In this document: piece after piece, positions 38,303 to 49,200 of the stretch
Layout: every line of letters begins with the position of its first letter
Position numbering within the stretch: the first letter of the stretch is position 1
From: Strigamia acuminata
Taxonomy: Eukaryota > Arthropoda > Chilopoda > Geophilomorpha > Linotaeniidae
NCBI GenBank assembly: GCA_949358305.1
Contig: OX442320.1
Coordinates: forward strand, 1,490,501 to 1,554,500
Length of the DNA stretch: 64,000 nt
Direction of reading: 5' to 3'
Notes under the pieces: model-generated
What the model saw: only the letters and a program-made list of their open reading frames with translations
Told to the model about the DNA's origin: nothing
The model's database searches: none
Translations under genes and position numbers: made by a program

Positions 38303-39239
38303 ACTCCCTTTTTTGCGTAATTTTGGTCTCTAAAATTAAATTTCGGTTGAAGACAATTCTCTTTTTAGTTCTCTCTTTACCAAATATTAGATCTCAATTC
38401 ATAGTGTCAACTAAAACAATTTACATCTCTTTTTACTCCCTTTTAGATTGATGTACATACAAAAGAAAATTTCTTAATCAGTTTTGAATACAATAATTCT
38501 TACATTCATTACAGTTTTCAAAAAAAAAACTATTCAATCATAATTTCCAACTTAACTATTATGTAAAAAAAACATACAAAAACTAAAGTTCAAAATTGAA
38601 TTACCCAAATTATTTCATCCATTTTTACAATAAACCTTCATAAATAAAATACAACATTTAAATTTCACAATAAATTCTCATAAAATAATTTAACTCTTTT
38701 CAAAAAATAAATTTGTTTTTGGTTTTCATTATTTTCTTTAAAAATTTGAATTCTCTTCTAAAACATCAACTCTCTAAATCCTAGAACATTTACAAAATTT
38801 TGTGTTTGAAAATTTATTTACAATTCACATAATCAGTTTTATTCAAATTACGATAAACTTCACTAAATTCGCATTAATTACTTCGCCTCGCGACCTCGGA
38901 TTTTCGTGTCATCAAATTTAACATTATTAAGAATTTTAATCTCACTAAAACCAATTTTTATCTGCTAATACTATGTAAAATAACATTTCTAACATATTTT
39001 CCTATTCATTAAAATTAATCCAAAGTCTAAGAAAATTATCAGCACGAATGAACAAAGATCGCGATTTGTTTCGTTTTGCAAAGTTCGGTATTTTATACAC
39101 TTTTAACCTAATATTTCAACTCAAAATCATACTAAAAACACTTAAAATGTATTCACAAACCTCAAAAAACACAATTCAATTCACAAAATGACAGATAAAT
39201 ATCAAAATTTAAGCTTTGGTTCACGCAAGAAGCTCGCAT
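38303..39239 (-). other. AT-rich 3' non-coding region of G2
   Basis: It corresponds to 8046-9021 of G1 with deletions (about 39 bp shorter overall) and substituted patches in its left third. It includes the purine tract next to the LTR. No ORF. Confidence 0.8.
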
Positions 39240-42200
39240 TTACCTCGGCGAAAATGTGGAGTAGCAATGGCGGTAGGATTTTCTCGCCTTCGGTCTGAGC
39301 TTGCGCGAACGATAGTCGTCGTTTTGCGTATTCGCGCCATCTAGTGGCGGATTTTTAAGTTGTTTTCCAGTGTTTTCGAGTTCTGTTTGCGGTTCAAACA
39401 ATGATTTGAGGGAAATTTGTTCACTATCATCGATGTAACGTTCTTTTGCCTTGATTTGCTTTGTTTTTGTTGGTTTATTCACTTTTCCAACTACAATTTC
39501 TCCTTTTTTACTGATTTTTTTCACTTTTTCAGCAAATTTCACTTTCTTTTCTGGCATCTCTTTCAAAGCTTCGTCTATGTCTTCTTCAATTCTTGCTTTA
39601 TACGGTTTCAACCTTTCTACGTTAACAATATCACTTTTCTTTCGTGTGGAATTAATAATTTCATAGTCATTTGGAGCTGTTCGTCGCACAATCTCGTAGG
39701 GGCCGGAAAATTGAGGTAAAAGCTTCTCTGACAGGCCAACTTTTCTATTTATGGTCTTCAAATAAACCAATTCACCTGGTTCAAATTCTTTGTTGACTCT
39801 ATCTTTGTCGAATCTTTTCTTACTTTTCTCTGACTGCTTTTGAAGTCGTTCATTTGCAATTTTCCTAGCCTGTTGCATGAATTTTGATGTGCGTAACGTG
39901 AACTCTTTTTGGGGCAGATTTAGGTTAACATCTATTGTCAAATCCACATCATATCCTCGAAGAAGATAGTGCGGTGTGTAACCTGTTGTTTCATGAACTC
40001 CCGTGTTGTAGGAAAACAGGACAAATGGCAGGAACTCATCCCAATCGGTGTGATCATCATTAACATAACTTTGCAACATTTTTGCGAATGTCGCATTAAA
40101 TCTTTCTGTTAATCCATTGGTCCTTGGGTGGTATCCTGAGGTGGTTTTATGCAAACTTTTGAATAGATTAGATACTTCTTCAATCATTTGGTTCCTGTAT
40201 TCCGTTCCACGGTCGCTTAAAATTTCTCTTGGGCTGCCTTCCTTAAGAATCACTTCATAAACCAAAGTCTTTGCTGCTTCTAGAGCTGTTCCTACTGGTG
40301 CAGCTCTTGCAATCACAGATCTTGACAAATAATCAGTCACTACGAAAACATGTTTATTTCCTAGTTTTGACAATGGGAAAGGTCCAAGTGTGTCCATTCC
40401 AATCCGCTCGAATGGTTTTGAGACGGTTGACCACGGTTGCATTAGTCCTTTGGCTGGAGTTGTCATCGACTTTGCTTTTGCGCAGTTTTGGCAGGACAAG
40501 ACGTATTTTCTAACGTCAGTGTAAATTCTTGTCCAAAAGAATCTTGTTCTTATTCGTTTCCATGTTTTTGCCAAACCTAAGTGAGCTCCTAGTAATCCGT
40601 CGTGCATTTCATGCAATACATCCTTCTGGAGTTGTTTCGGAACTACTAGCAATAATCCTTCTGTATTTAGGGAACTTGAAGAGTTTTTCTTCCTAAATAA
40701 CGTTTTCTCGTGGAGCACGTACTGCTTAAGCGGTCGTCTCCTCTTCTTTGGAAGTTGCTCTAGGTTTTCAACTGCTGTAATTAGGTCCAGTAGTTTGGGA
40801 TCCATCCTCTGTTGTGCAGGGAGGTCCAAATTTTCCAAGAAAAGCGAAGGTAATTTTTCTATTTCTTCTTCACTCATCTGGTCTGGTATCCTACTTAGTG
40901 CATCGGCGTCTGTGTGCTTTTTGCCGCTTTTATACACTATATCGAAATCAAAGTCTACTAATTGCAATGCCCATCTGGCTAAACGTCCATTGGGGTTTCG
41001 GACTGACTTCAGCCATTGGAGGGGTTGGTGGTCGGTTATTATTTGGAATTTCTGTCCGTACAAGTAAGGTCTGAATTTCTGTACTGCAAACATTATAGCG
41101 AGACACTCTCTTTCAGTGGCGGTGTAGTTTTGTTCCGCTGTGCTCATCAGTTTGCTTGCATACGCTACAACTCGCTCCTGGTTGTTGATCTTTTGCTTCA
41201 GAATGGCTCCCATTCCATACGCACTTGCGTCGGTTGATACTATGAATGGCTGTGCAAAGTCTGGATGCGCCAACACCGGTACTGTTATTAATGCATTTCG
41301 GAGTGTGATGAACGCTGTATCGTGGGGTGGTCCCCAGTCAAACTTCTCGTCCTTTTTAGTGAGATTCACCAGAGGTTTAGAAATGTCTGCAAATCCCTTG
41401 ATGAATTTTCGGTAATAAGAGCAGAGTCCTAAAAAACCACGTAGTTGTTTAACGTTCACAGGAAGTGGAAACTTCGCGACTGCTTCCAGGTTCCTGGGAT
41501 CTGGTGAAACTCCATCAGCATCAACCACATGTCCTAAGTATCGAATGGTGTCGGTGGCAAACGTACATTTACTCAGCCTAACTTTCAGGTTTGCCATTCT
41601 GAGCTTTTCAAAAACTGCGTCCACATCCACGAGGTGCTGTTCGAATGTCTTCGAGAATATTATTAAATCATCGAGGTACGCTATGCATACCTTTCCCAAG
41701 AGGTTCCCAAGCACTTTATTCATCAATTTTTGAAAGGCGGCTGGGCTGTTACATAATCCCATTCCGAGGACATTAAACTCATAATGTCCGCTTGACGTCG
41801 TGAACGCTGTCTTTTCACGATCTTGTTCGTCTATTTCGACTTGGTGGTATCCCTGAATGAGATCCATCATCGAAAAATACTTCGCACCCGCTAGTTGATC
41901 TAGGGTGTCGTCGATACGTGGTAAGGGATAAACCATTTTCTTCGTTACTGCGTTTAAACGTCTCCAATCAACGCAAAATCTCCATCTGCCGTCTCTTTTC
42001 TTAATGAGTAGTACTGGTGCACTCCATGGGCTCTCGGATTCTCTAATTACTCCTTGTTCAAGTAACTTCTTTGTTTCAGCCTCTTCGATTTCTTTTTCCT
42101 TAATGGATCGTCTATAAGGTTGCAAGTGGATTGGAGGAGAGTCTCCTGTATCAATACGATGTTTTATTGCCTGTGCTCTGCCTAAGTCACTGTCAGATGT

Positions 42201-43064
42201 TGCAAATCTATCCGAATTCTTCTCTAGCAGCTGTCGCATCAATTCCTGTTGAGTTGGTGTCATATTCTCATTTGCCATGGCCTTGCTAAAGTCAAATTGA
42301 TCAGCTCTTTTTTCATCTAACAAGCCAGACTCAATCACGTAAAATGCCTTTGCAACTGCTGAGTTTTTTCCTAAATAGATTGTCTTTTTAGTTGGATTCG
42401 CAACACGCAGAACTCCTTCACCTTTTCTGAATGTAGTCAATGTCTTGCAACAAATCACACCAAATCGATCGATTACTCCACTCAATGGTTCTACAAACAA
42501 TTCGTCATCAACTTTCTTTGCTATCTTTATTGGTACTACACATTCATGTAAAGCTGGTATCGTTATTGGTTTTAAAACTCGCGCAATATAGTTTTGTTCA
42601 GTGTAATTCTTGGACATTGGGAATACTTCTTGTTGTTTATCTTTTGGCCCTACAAAGATCTTCTGTTGGTCATAGTCGAGCTGGCACCTTGCAGATCTCA
42701 AAAAATTATCTCCTAGCAGTAAATGGTTGCCAAATCCGCTGACAATCAGCACTTCAATAGTATGTTGTTGTTGTCCAACATCAATGGTAATCCTGGTTTT
42801 TCCTACTGGGGTTATCAATGAACCATCTACAACTCTAAGTCGAACATGTGGACATGGTTGGTATTTGAGCTGCAGAGTTCTTACCAAATCTTCATTAATG
42901 ATGTTGCGATAACCTCCGGAATCCAAGACACCAGTGACTTCCAAACCATTCACTACTACTGGAATCTGCAAAAGTTCATCTGTGGCGTTCAACTCAATGA
43001 TTTCTAATTTTCTCTTTTTGAATTTCTTCTTGTTTTTCCGTCTTTGTGGCCATTCTAGTTTCCC
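39240..43064 (-). CDS. pol: Gypsy G2 Pol polyprotein (-1 frameshift from gag)
   Basis: 1275 codons, the same architecture as G1 Pol: basic segment, DSGG protease, reverse transcriptase with YLDD, RNase H (STDASAYG, DADALSRI), HHCC zinc domain, DDE integrase (MDTLGPF, LSDRGTEY, NGLTERFN) and Lys-rich tail. Differences from G1 are few: for example PVGKTRI for PGGKTKI early in the protease, and a cluster near the C-terminus (GEIVVGKVNKP versus GEIAVEILDKP). The frame is open without stops. I take the start as the GGGAAAC shift site, since pol has no convincing ATG of its own. Confidence 0.95.
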   Translation of the reverse strand, partial: GKLEWPQRRKNKKKFKKRKLEIIELNATDELLQIPVVVNGLEVTGVLDSGGYRNIINEDLVRTLQLKYQPCPHVRLRVVDGSLITPVGKTRITIDVGQQQHTIEVLIVSGFGNHLLLGDNFLRSARCQLDYDQQKIFVGPKDKQQEVFPMSKNYTEQNYIARVLKPITIPALHECVVPIKIAKKVDDELFVEPLSGVIDRFGVICCKTLTTFRKGEGVLRVANPTKKTIYLGKNSAVAKAFYVIESGLLDEKRADQFDFSKAMANENMTPTQQELMRQLLEKNSDRFATSDSDLGRAQAIKHRIDTGDSPPIHLQPYRRSIKEKEIEEAETKKLLEQGVIRESESPWSAPVLLIKKRDGRWRFCVDWRRLNAVTKKMVYPLPRIDDTLDQLAGAKYFSMMDLIQGYHQVEIDEQDREKTAFTTSSGHYEFNVLGMGLCNSPAAFQKLMNKVLGNLLGKVCIAYLDDLIIFSKTFEQHLVDVDAVFEKLRMANLKVRLSKCTFATDTIRYLGHVVDADGVSPDPRNLEAVAKFPLPVNVKQLRGFLGLCSYYRKFIKGFADISKPLVNLTKKDEKFDWGPPHDTAFITLRNALITVPVLAHPDFAQPFIVSTDASAYGMGAILKQKINNQERVVAYASKLMSTAEQNYTATERECLAIMFAVQKFRPYLYGQKFQIITDHQPLQWLKSVRNPNGRLARWALQLVDFDFDIVYKSGKKHTDADALSRIPDQMSEEEIEKLPSLFLENLDLPAQQRMDPKLLDLITAVENLEQLPKKRRRPLKQYVLHEKTLFRKKNSSSSLNTEGLLLVVPKQLQKDVLHEMHDGLLGAHLGLAKTWKRIRTRFFWTRIYTDVRKYVLSCQNCAKAKSMTTPAKGLMQPWSTVSKPFERIGMDTLGPFPLSKLGNKHVFVVTDYLSRSVIARAAPVGTALEAAKTLVYEVILKEGSPREILSDRGTEYRNQMIEEVSNLFKSLHKTTSGYHPRTNGLTERFNATFAKMLQSYVNDDHTDWDEFLPFVLFSYNTGVHETTGYTPHYLLRGYDVDLTIDVNLNLPQKEFTLRTSKFMQQARKIANERLQKQSEKSKKRFDKDRVNKEFEPGELVYLKTINRKVGLSEKLLPQFSGPYEIVRRTAPNDYEIINSTRKKSDIVNVERLKPYKARIEEDIDEALKEMPEKKVKFAEKVKKISKKGEIVVGKVNKPTKTKQIKAKERYIDDSEQISLKSLFEPQTELENTGKQLKNPPLDGANTQNDDYRSRKLRPKARKSYRHCYSTFSPR

Positions 43065-44479
43065 GATTGATTAGCTGGTCCACCATGTGGGGCTCCTCGT
43101 TGACCTCGGCCTCCTTGGTAATTTTCAATGAAATTTTTACCTTTATAGTTTGGATTTCGTGGGTGACCTTGGTTATTTGGATTCCCCTGTCTTTGACCTT
43201 GTTGTTGTTGTTGCGGTGGATTCCATTGCTGTTGTGGCTGTTGTTGTTGTTGGAATCCTTGGCCAGAATTATTCCACTGATTGTTCCAATTGCCTCTGTT
43301 TTGACCTTTATTATTGTTCCATCCTCTACCTTGGTTCCAATTGCTATTGTTATTCCACCATCCACGTTGTTGTCCAGGTCGCCCTCTAAAGTTTCCTCTA
43401 TTATAGAACTGGGCCTGGTTTGGATGTGGCGTATACCATTGATTTTGGTAGAAGACTGGAGTGACCTCTGCATATTGAACGTCCCCAAACTGCTGCTGTT
43501 GTCTTAGCACTTTGACCTCTGCTAACAACTCGTCTTTTGTTTTATTGACGTCGCTCGGTTCTACCAAGCAACTCGGTGTCACCTCACCTGTTGTATCAAC
43601 AGCTTTTTGCAGTAGGGTTAGTAAAACTTCTGCAGGATCCTCATTGAATGCGTGGGCTTCCAACAATCCAAGTTGTGATGTTAATTGGTCCAACGTCTTT
43701 GGGTAATTGGCTACTAATTTATCTCTGATCACCTTCTTCATTCCTTGAAACACGTGAAATATCTTTTGATCTTCCGTGAACGACGGTCTTGCATAAGAGC
43801 ATTCCTTTAATATTTTCTGCATGTGTTCCAAAGCTGTTCCGTCCTTGTGCTGCATTGCTTGTAATTTCGCCAAAATTGCTGTTATTTGTCGTCGAAATTT
43901 TGTTTTCAACGCATCTTTCCATTCAGTCCAAGTTCTAGTCGGATGTAATGGAAGTTGGTCTAAATACCACGATGATGCAGAATGTTTCAGCACAATTGAC
44001 AGATGTTTAATTCTTTCAGTATCATCGGCAATCGTATCTTCGTATCCAATTAACCATGTGTCGATATTTCCAGTGGCTGGATCAAAATCAACTGGATTTC
44101 TTCTATTAACCACTAAATTTTGTAATACTGTTTGTATTGCCAACATTTCTGGTGATGGCGAAGCATTAGCCATCTTAATTGGAGATTGTTCTTTATTAAT
44201 ACACAAATATGAAAGTTCTAAATTTGGTTGCTCCTCAACGTCTTGGAAAATGTCCTTCTCGTCTGCGTCGTCTAGATCACTCTGTTCCCGTATCAATAGT
44301 TCTCCTAATTGCTCCACCTCGTGTGGAAACAATTCAGCTTGAAGATCAGCACTAACAACTCGTATAAGGTGCTGTTGCGGGGTTTCACCTTCCCTTTTTT
44401 GAGTTTTAAGTTCCTCTTTGGGTTTTGGCTTCCTCTTTCGCTCAGTCACCTTGACGCTCAATGCTGTCTCTTCTTCCAA
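43055..44479 (-). CDS. gag: Gypsy G2 Gag
   Basis: 474-codon open frame almost identical to G1 Gag (one difference noted is GMKKVI versus GLKKVI), with the first ATG at 44173. It has the same capsid-like middle and Asn/Gln/Gly-rich, RG-containing C-terminus without CCHC knuckles. The upstream ATG-less extension is also preserved. Because G1 and G2 are so similar, its conservation here says little about selection. Confidence 0.88.
   Translation of the reverse strand: MEEETALSVKVTERKRKPKPKEELKTQKREGETPQQHLIRVVSADLQAELFPHEVEQLGELLIREQSDLDDADEKDIFQDVEEQPNLELSYLCINKEQSPIKMANASPSPEMLAIQTVLQNLVVNRRNPVDFDPATGNIDTWLIGYEDTIADDTERIKHLSIVLKHSASSWYLDQLPLHPTRTWTEWKDALKTKFRRQITAILAKLQAMQHKDGTALEHMQKILKECSYARPSFTEDQKIFHVFQGMKKVIRDKLVANYPKTLDQLTSQLGLLEAHAFNEDPAEVLLTLLQKAVDTTGEVTPSCLVEPSDVNKTKDELLAEVKVLRQQQQFGDVQYAEVTPVFYQNQWYTPHPNQAQFYNRGNFRGRPGQQRGWWNNNSNWNQGRGWNNNKGQNRGNWNNQWNNSGQGFQQQQQPQQQWNPPQQQQQGQRQGNPNNQGHPRNPNYKGKNFIENYQGGRGQRGAPHGGPANQSGN
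43058..43064 (-). promoter_or_regulatory. GGGAAAC -1 ribosomal frameshift site, gag-pol of G2
   Basis: Same context as in G1: the heptamer immediately precedes the gag TAG (43057-43055), and slipping by -1 enters the pol frame. Confidence 0.8.
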
Positions 44480-45536
44480 CTCCTCTTCTTTCTTAACACC
44501 TGAGAGCAGGTAATCCGTTACGTATTTTGAAAACGCGTAACGTTTAGAGTCCGCAATGATTTATTAAATGTAGAGAAGGCACAATCCTTTGAATTAGAGC
44601 AAATTCCTTTTTATAGATAAACACTTTTCACAAAACAAACACTTTCACTCTCTGAAACAAATCAACAATTAAACACTTCAATTTTCACGGTCATTATTTT
44701 TACATAATTCAAAAATATCAAAACAATCAAATTTTCACAGTCATTCATATAAAGAACACCAAATAACTATCAGTAAATATTCAACAACAATATCCTGAAA
44801 AACAATCAATCATTAAACAATTCATTCCCACTCCAATTTTATCAATTTCCAAAGTCACAAAGAAATTCAAAGTCTCCAAATCAATCAACTTATTATAATC
44901 TAACTTCTTATTAAACAAACACTTTCATCAAAAAAAAACAAAAAGAAATTTCCTGAAAATTCAAAATTCATTGATTAATTTCAACCAAATTCTTTATTAA
45001 ATTCACTATAGTAAGTCAAATGTTATTCAACAACTCAAAATTCATCAACAAACTTCAACTTAATTATCTTATTAAATGAACACTTTTTCACAAATAATTC
45101 AATAAACAACTCAAATACTGTTCAAACTTCAAATCAAACAACACCAAATGTAAAGTCATCCAATTAAATATTCAATTGCTTTTTTCAGCTTTTCTAATTT
45201 TAACTTCATTAGCTCTAATTGACTCTATTAACAATGAGTCACTCTTATTTTTCCTATGATTTCTTGCAGTGAGTCATGCATATTCAAATTAGGTTGGGAT
45301 CTTTCTAAATTTTATAAGGTTTTCAAACAATTTTTAAAGCTAATTTTCACCAATTTTAACTCTAATTTTGCCAATTTTTGAGTTTTTCAACTCTAGATTT
45401 TGATTTCTTAACCTAATTTTGCAAATTTTTAATGAATTTTCACAAATTTTGACTATTTTTTATTAAATTTTCAAATTTGGGTTTTTCTATTTTAATTTTG
45501 GGGCAGTGTTTGGGGAAACCGCAATCTCCACCACTT
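44480..45536 (-). other. 5' non-coding region of G2
   Basis: AT-rich, about 1.06 kb, with the putative primer site TGGTGGAGATTGCGG on the minus strand ending at 45533. Ends match G1 closely, but the middle (about 44600-45130) is rearranged relative to G1. Confidence 0.7.
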
Positions 45537-46107
45537 TGTTATGTGGGATTTAGGCCCACTTGAGGCTACCCACACAACTGGGATTTGATAGGAAATAAAG
45601 AGTCATTTTAATTAGGTTTAAATTCAATCTAGTTTTTATTTAACCAGACAGCAAAGCTGTTTGATTATTCTTTCAAATGGATGAGTTTACTCTGTTTACA
45701 TTGGCACAATTCTTAAACTCAAATAATGAACTACATAAATTATATAAATTATATAAACTCTAATTATAAATCATAAGTGACACTCTGAATTGAGATGCAA
45801 TCTGAAACTATTAAATGGTGATTAAATTAATAACAATTTCTGCAGCCAGCCAAGAACAGGCTGACATTGGATAGGAGGGATTTGAGTTCACTCTCAAGTG
45901 AGAGCCGGAAGAGAACTGTCGAACTTGGGCGGATTCACTTAACAGGAAAGCTCCTGTTACCCCCTTTAACTAATTGATAAGTCCAGGCAATGATGTAATC
46001 GATTGCCAACGCCATCTATGGACGAAATTTAGCAACTTTTATCCGAATTATAGCCGAATTACGCGCTACGGGTCGCCCGTTGATCGGGACGGCCTGTACG
46101 CGTAGCA
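45537..46107 (-). repeat. 5' LTR of G2 (571 bp)
   Basis: Identical by eye to 37732-38302. Followed by ATAT and the copia C leader. Confidence 0.95.
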
Positions 46108-46250
46108 ATATCCGCTTTGACAGTGCTCCGATTAGTGCGCCGTATTTGTGTAGTGCTATGCGATATTGTGCACCGAGACCGTCAAGTGCTCCAACTGTAC
46201 CATTCTCCATCCAGTGTGTTTTGCTACGGATTGTTTCGTAACTCCACGTC

Positions 46251-49200
46251 ATGTCGAAGTCCGCAGACGGAAATCCAGGACGTCTTCCCATCCTTAGCGT
46301 AGGAAAGTACGAACTTTGGCAGCGCTCAATGCGCATGGTACTCCGAAGCGAGGAATTGTGGGAACACGTAACGGAAGAAGAGGAGGAAGATTTCCTTAAA
46401 ACAGCTGGGGACAAGGAGAAAAAGAAGTACAAGCGTAGGAAAGCCAAAGCATTAGGCTTAATATACTGTTCTGTAAGCGAGGCGAAGAAGTCTGCGCTAG
46501 ATGATTGTAAAACCCCGAAGGAAGCATGGGACATTTTAGCCAACATTTATGCGCCATCATCGCGTGCGCGACAGGCAGCCATGCGCCGCGAATTTTTGAA
46601 TTTGCGACTAGAGCAGGGCGAAGACATGGCCGACTTCTTAGGACGCGTTGACTATCATGTCCGCCAAATGAAGGATATCGGAGAGATAACTTCGCCTGAT
46701 CACCACGCTTATCAATACTTGGACTTATTGCCCCGTGAATATTCACAGATTTCATTCACAACATATCACTTGCCCAACGGTGAATTCACACCAAAGAAAG
46801 TGTCTGAACAATTGCTCGCAGAACATATGCGACTCAAAGCTATGGATTCGCGCGACATAGACAATTCTAAATCTCCACGTGCCTATGCTGGTGAAAAACA
46901 GCAACGTGGGAGAAATCGTTCTCGTCCCTCTCGACCGTTATCTTCGGTGCAGTGTTTTAATTGCCAAGAATTTGGCCATTACGCAAATAAATGTCCTTTG
47001 CCATCGCGCCGAGATGACAAGAATCAACCGGCAGCTTCACTTCAAAGGAAGCCAAGAAGTTCTAGCCGCAAACGCAACAAGAACTCAAACCGTGATGATT
47101 CGAGACCAAGGGGGAATTCCAGCGCAAGACGGGAAACGAACTTTTTCGCCAGTGCGCCTCAACCAATGCCCACAATTCACTTCATGCAATCACATGAATG
47201 GATAGTGGATTGTGGGGCAACGGATCATGTGTGCCACGTCCAAGCCTGGTTTCAAGACTTTGTTAAAGTTGTGCCCTTTAACATAGCATTAGGTCAAGGA
47301 CATTCCGAAGTTCTTGGAAAGGGCAAAGTCCAGATTGTCACAATGATCAACAATGTAGAATGTGTCGCGAATCTCCAAGATGTGCTGTTTGCGCCAAAAT
47401 TTGAGGCGAATTTGATCTCCGTATCAAAAATGGACAAAGCCAAACATCATATCCATATTTGGGATGGAGGAGTCCATGTCTACAAATCCGATATCAATCA
47501 TCCAATGCTTCGAGCCAAAGAAAAGGGTGGTCTGTATTACGTCGACGGCTTATGTACACCCTCAACGGTCATATCAACAGTTAATGCGCCAGTTATACAG
47601 ACGACCGCTCCAGCCCGAACATTAGTCACGACAGAAGAGGATTTCATCCAGTATCCAAAGGCAAAGAAAAAGTCGAAAAATCCTGAACTTTTTACTGATT
47701 TTCGGCTCGAATTCCCTTCTTTGCCGAATGAAATTCCTCCACCTGCACCAATCAAAGTAACCCAGTCCAAGACATTTCCTGTACCTACTCCCACCAATCC
47801 GTTACCTCAAGTCCCATCCTTTGCCAAGACATTAAAGGCAAACCCACCGATCTCCCAACCGAATTCAAATTCAAAACCGAATTCAAAGCCAACCAACGCA
47901 AAGAAGGTTGCAGCACCATCGGTTAAAAAGGATGCGACAGGGACATGGCACAGCAGATTGGGTCACCTTCATACCAATGCGATGAAACTTTTGGCCGGAA
48001 ATAGCCAAGTTTACGGTGTTACACCGGCAGAAGTGAACAAAGAACTCTCATGTAATCATTGTCGAATTGCGAAATCAACGCGCATTTCTCACAAGCCGGA
48101 TGCGCACCCCATTTCAACTAAAGCTTTAGATCTCCTACACATGGACGTGTGGGGAGCTTCAAGAACGACTTCCTACGGAGGCGCGCGTTATGTGTTAACG
48201 ATTATCGATGACGCCACGCGCTATGCCTGGATATTTCCGATGGCCCAAAAATCACAAGTGTTTGGACTCTTTAAGGACTATGTCACACGAATTGAACGAG
48301 TGACAGGCAAACGAGTCAAGGCCATCCGAACAGACCGAGGAGGGGAATTCTTATCAAGCGAATTTGACCGCTATCTAAAAGAGACCGGAATTCAGGCCCA
48401 AAGGACCAATCCACATAGCCCCGCTATGAATGGCACAGCGGAGCGAATAAACCGCACCATGGCGGATTACACGCGTGCCATACTAGATGAAACTGGACTT
48501 CCAAACGAACTTTGGGCGGAATTCGCAGTGACTTTCTCGTACATAAAGAACCGGTGTCCTCATTCTCGTCTCAAAAATGAGGTGCCCTATATCCTGTGGC
48601 GACGACGTGCCCTTTCGCTCAGACACCTGCGCAAGTTAGGCTCCAAGTGCTGGGTTCATCATACAGCGCCCGGCAGGGACAAATTGGATCCACGAGCTTG
48701 GGAGGGCTATTTAGTCGGATACGCCACGACAACGCGAGGTTATCGCGTCTGGAATCCAACAGATAACAAGGTTATCGAGTCCATTCACGTCAAAATAGAT
48801 GAACGGCAGTCCTATAAACGCTCAAATCATTATCGAGGTCCACAGGAACCGTGGACAGGACCAGATTTGGACCGAACGCATCAAGCGTCGCAAATTTGTG
48901 AACCATTGCGCATTTCACAACCGCAAGTGAGATTTGACGACGAGTTGGAATATACCGATTGGCCCAAATTTCCGGATTCGGAAGATGAATGCGATACAGA
49001 CTATGACTCTGACGATTCAGCTCCGCCAGGTGCTCAAGCCCGGACACCACCAGGGTCTCCAATTAGGATTCCAACACCTGTCCTATCTCCAATAATTTCT
49101 CCAATGATATCTCGAGCGCCAAGCCCACTTATCACACCAGGTAATACACCAACTCACACACCGCCAGGAACACCACCGGGTTCACCACCACGTTTTGTGA

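Larger units (their letters stand above)
37732..46107 (-). mobile_element. Gypsy element G2 (minus strand), complete
   Basis: This 8376-bp second copy of the G1 family has 571-bp LTRs (37732-38302 and 45537-46107), identical by eye, and ATAT duplications (37728-37731 and 46108-46111). Gag and Pol are intact and almost identical to G1. The LTRs lack 7 bp present in G1, and the AT-rich non-coding regions are patchily different. It is inserted in the leader of copia C. Confidence 0.95.
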
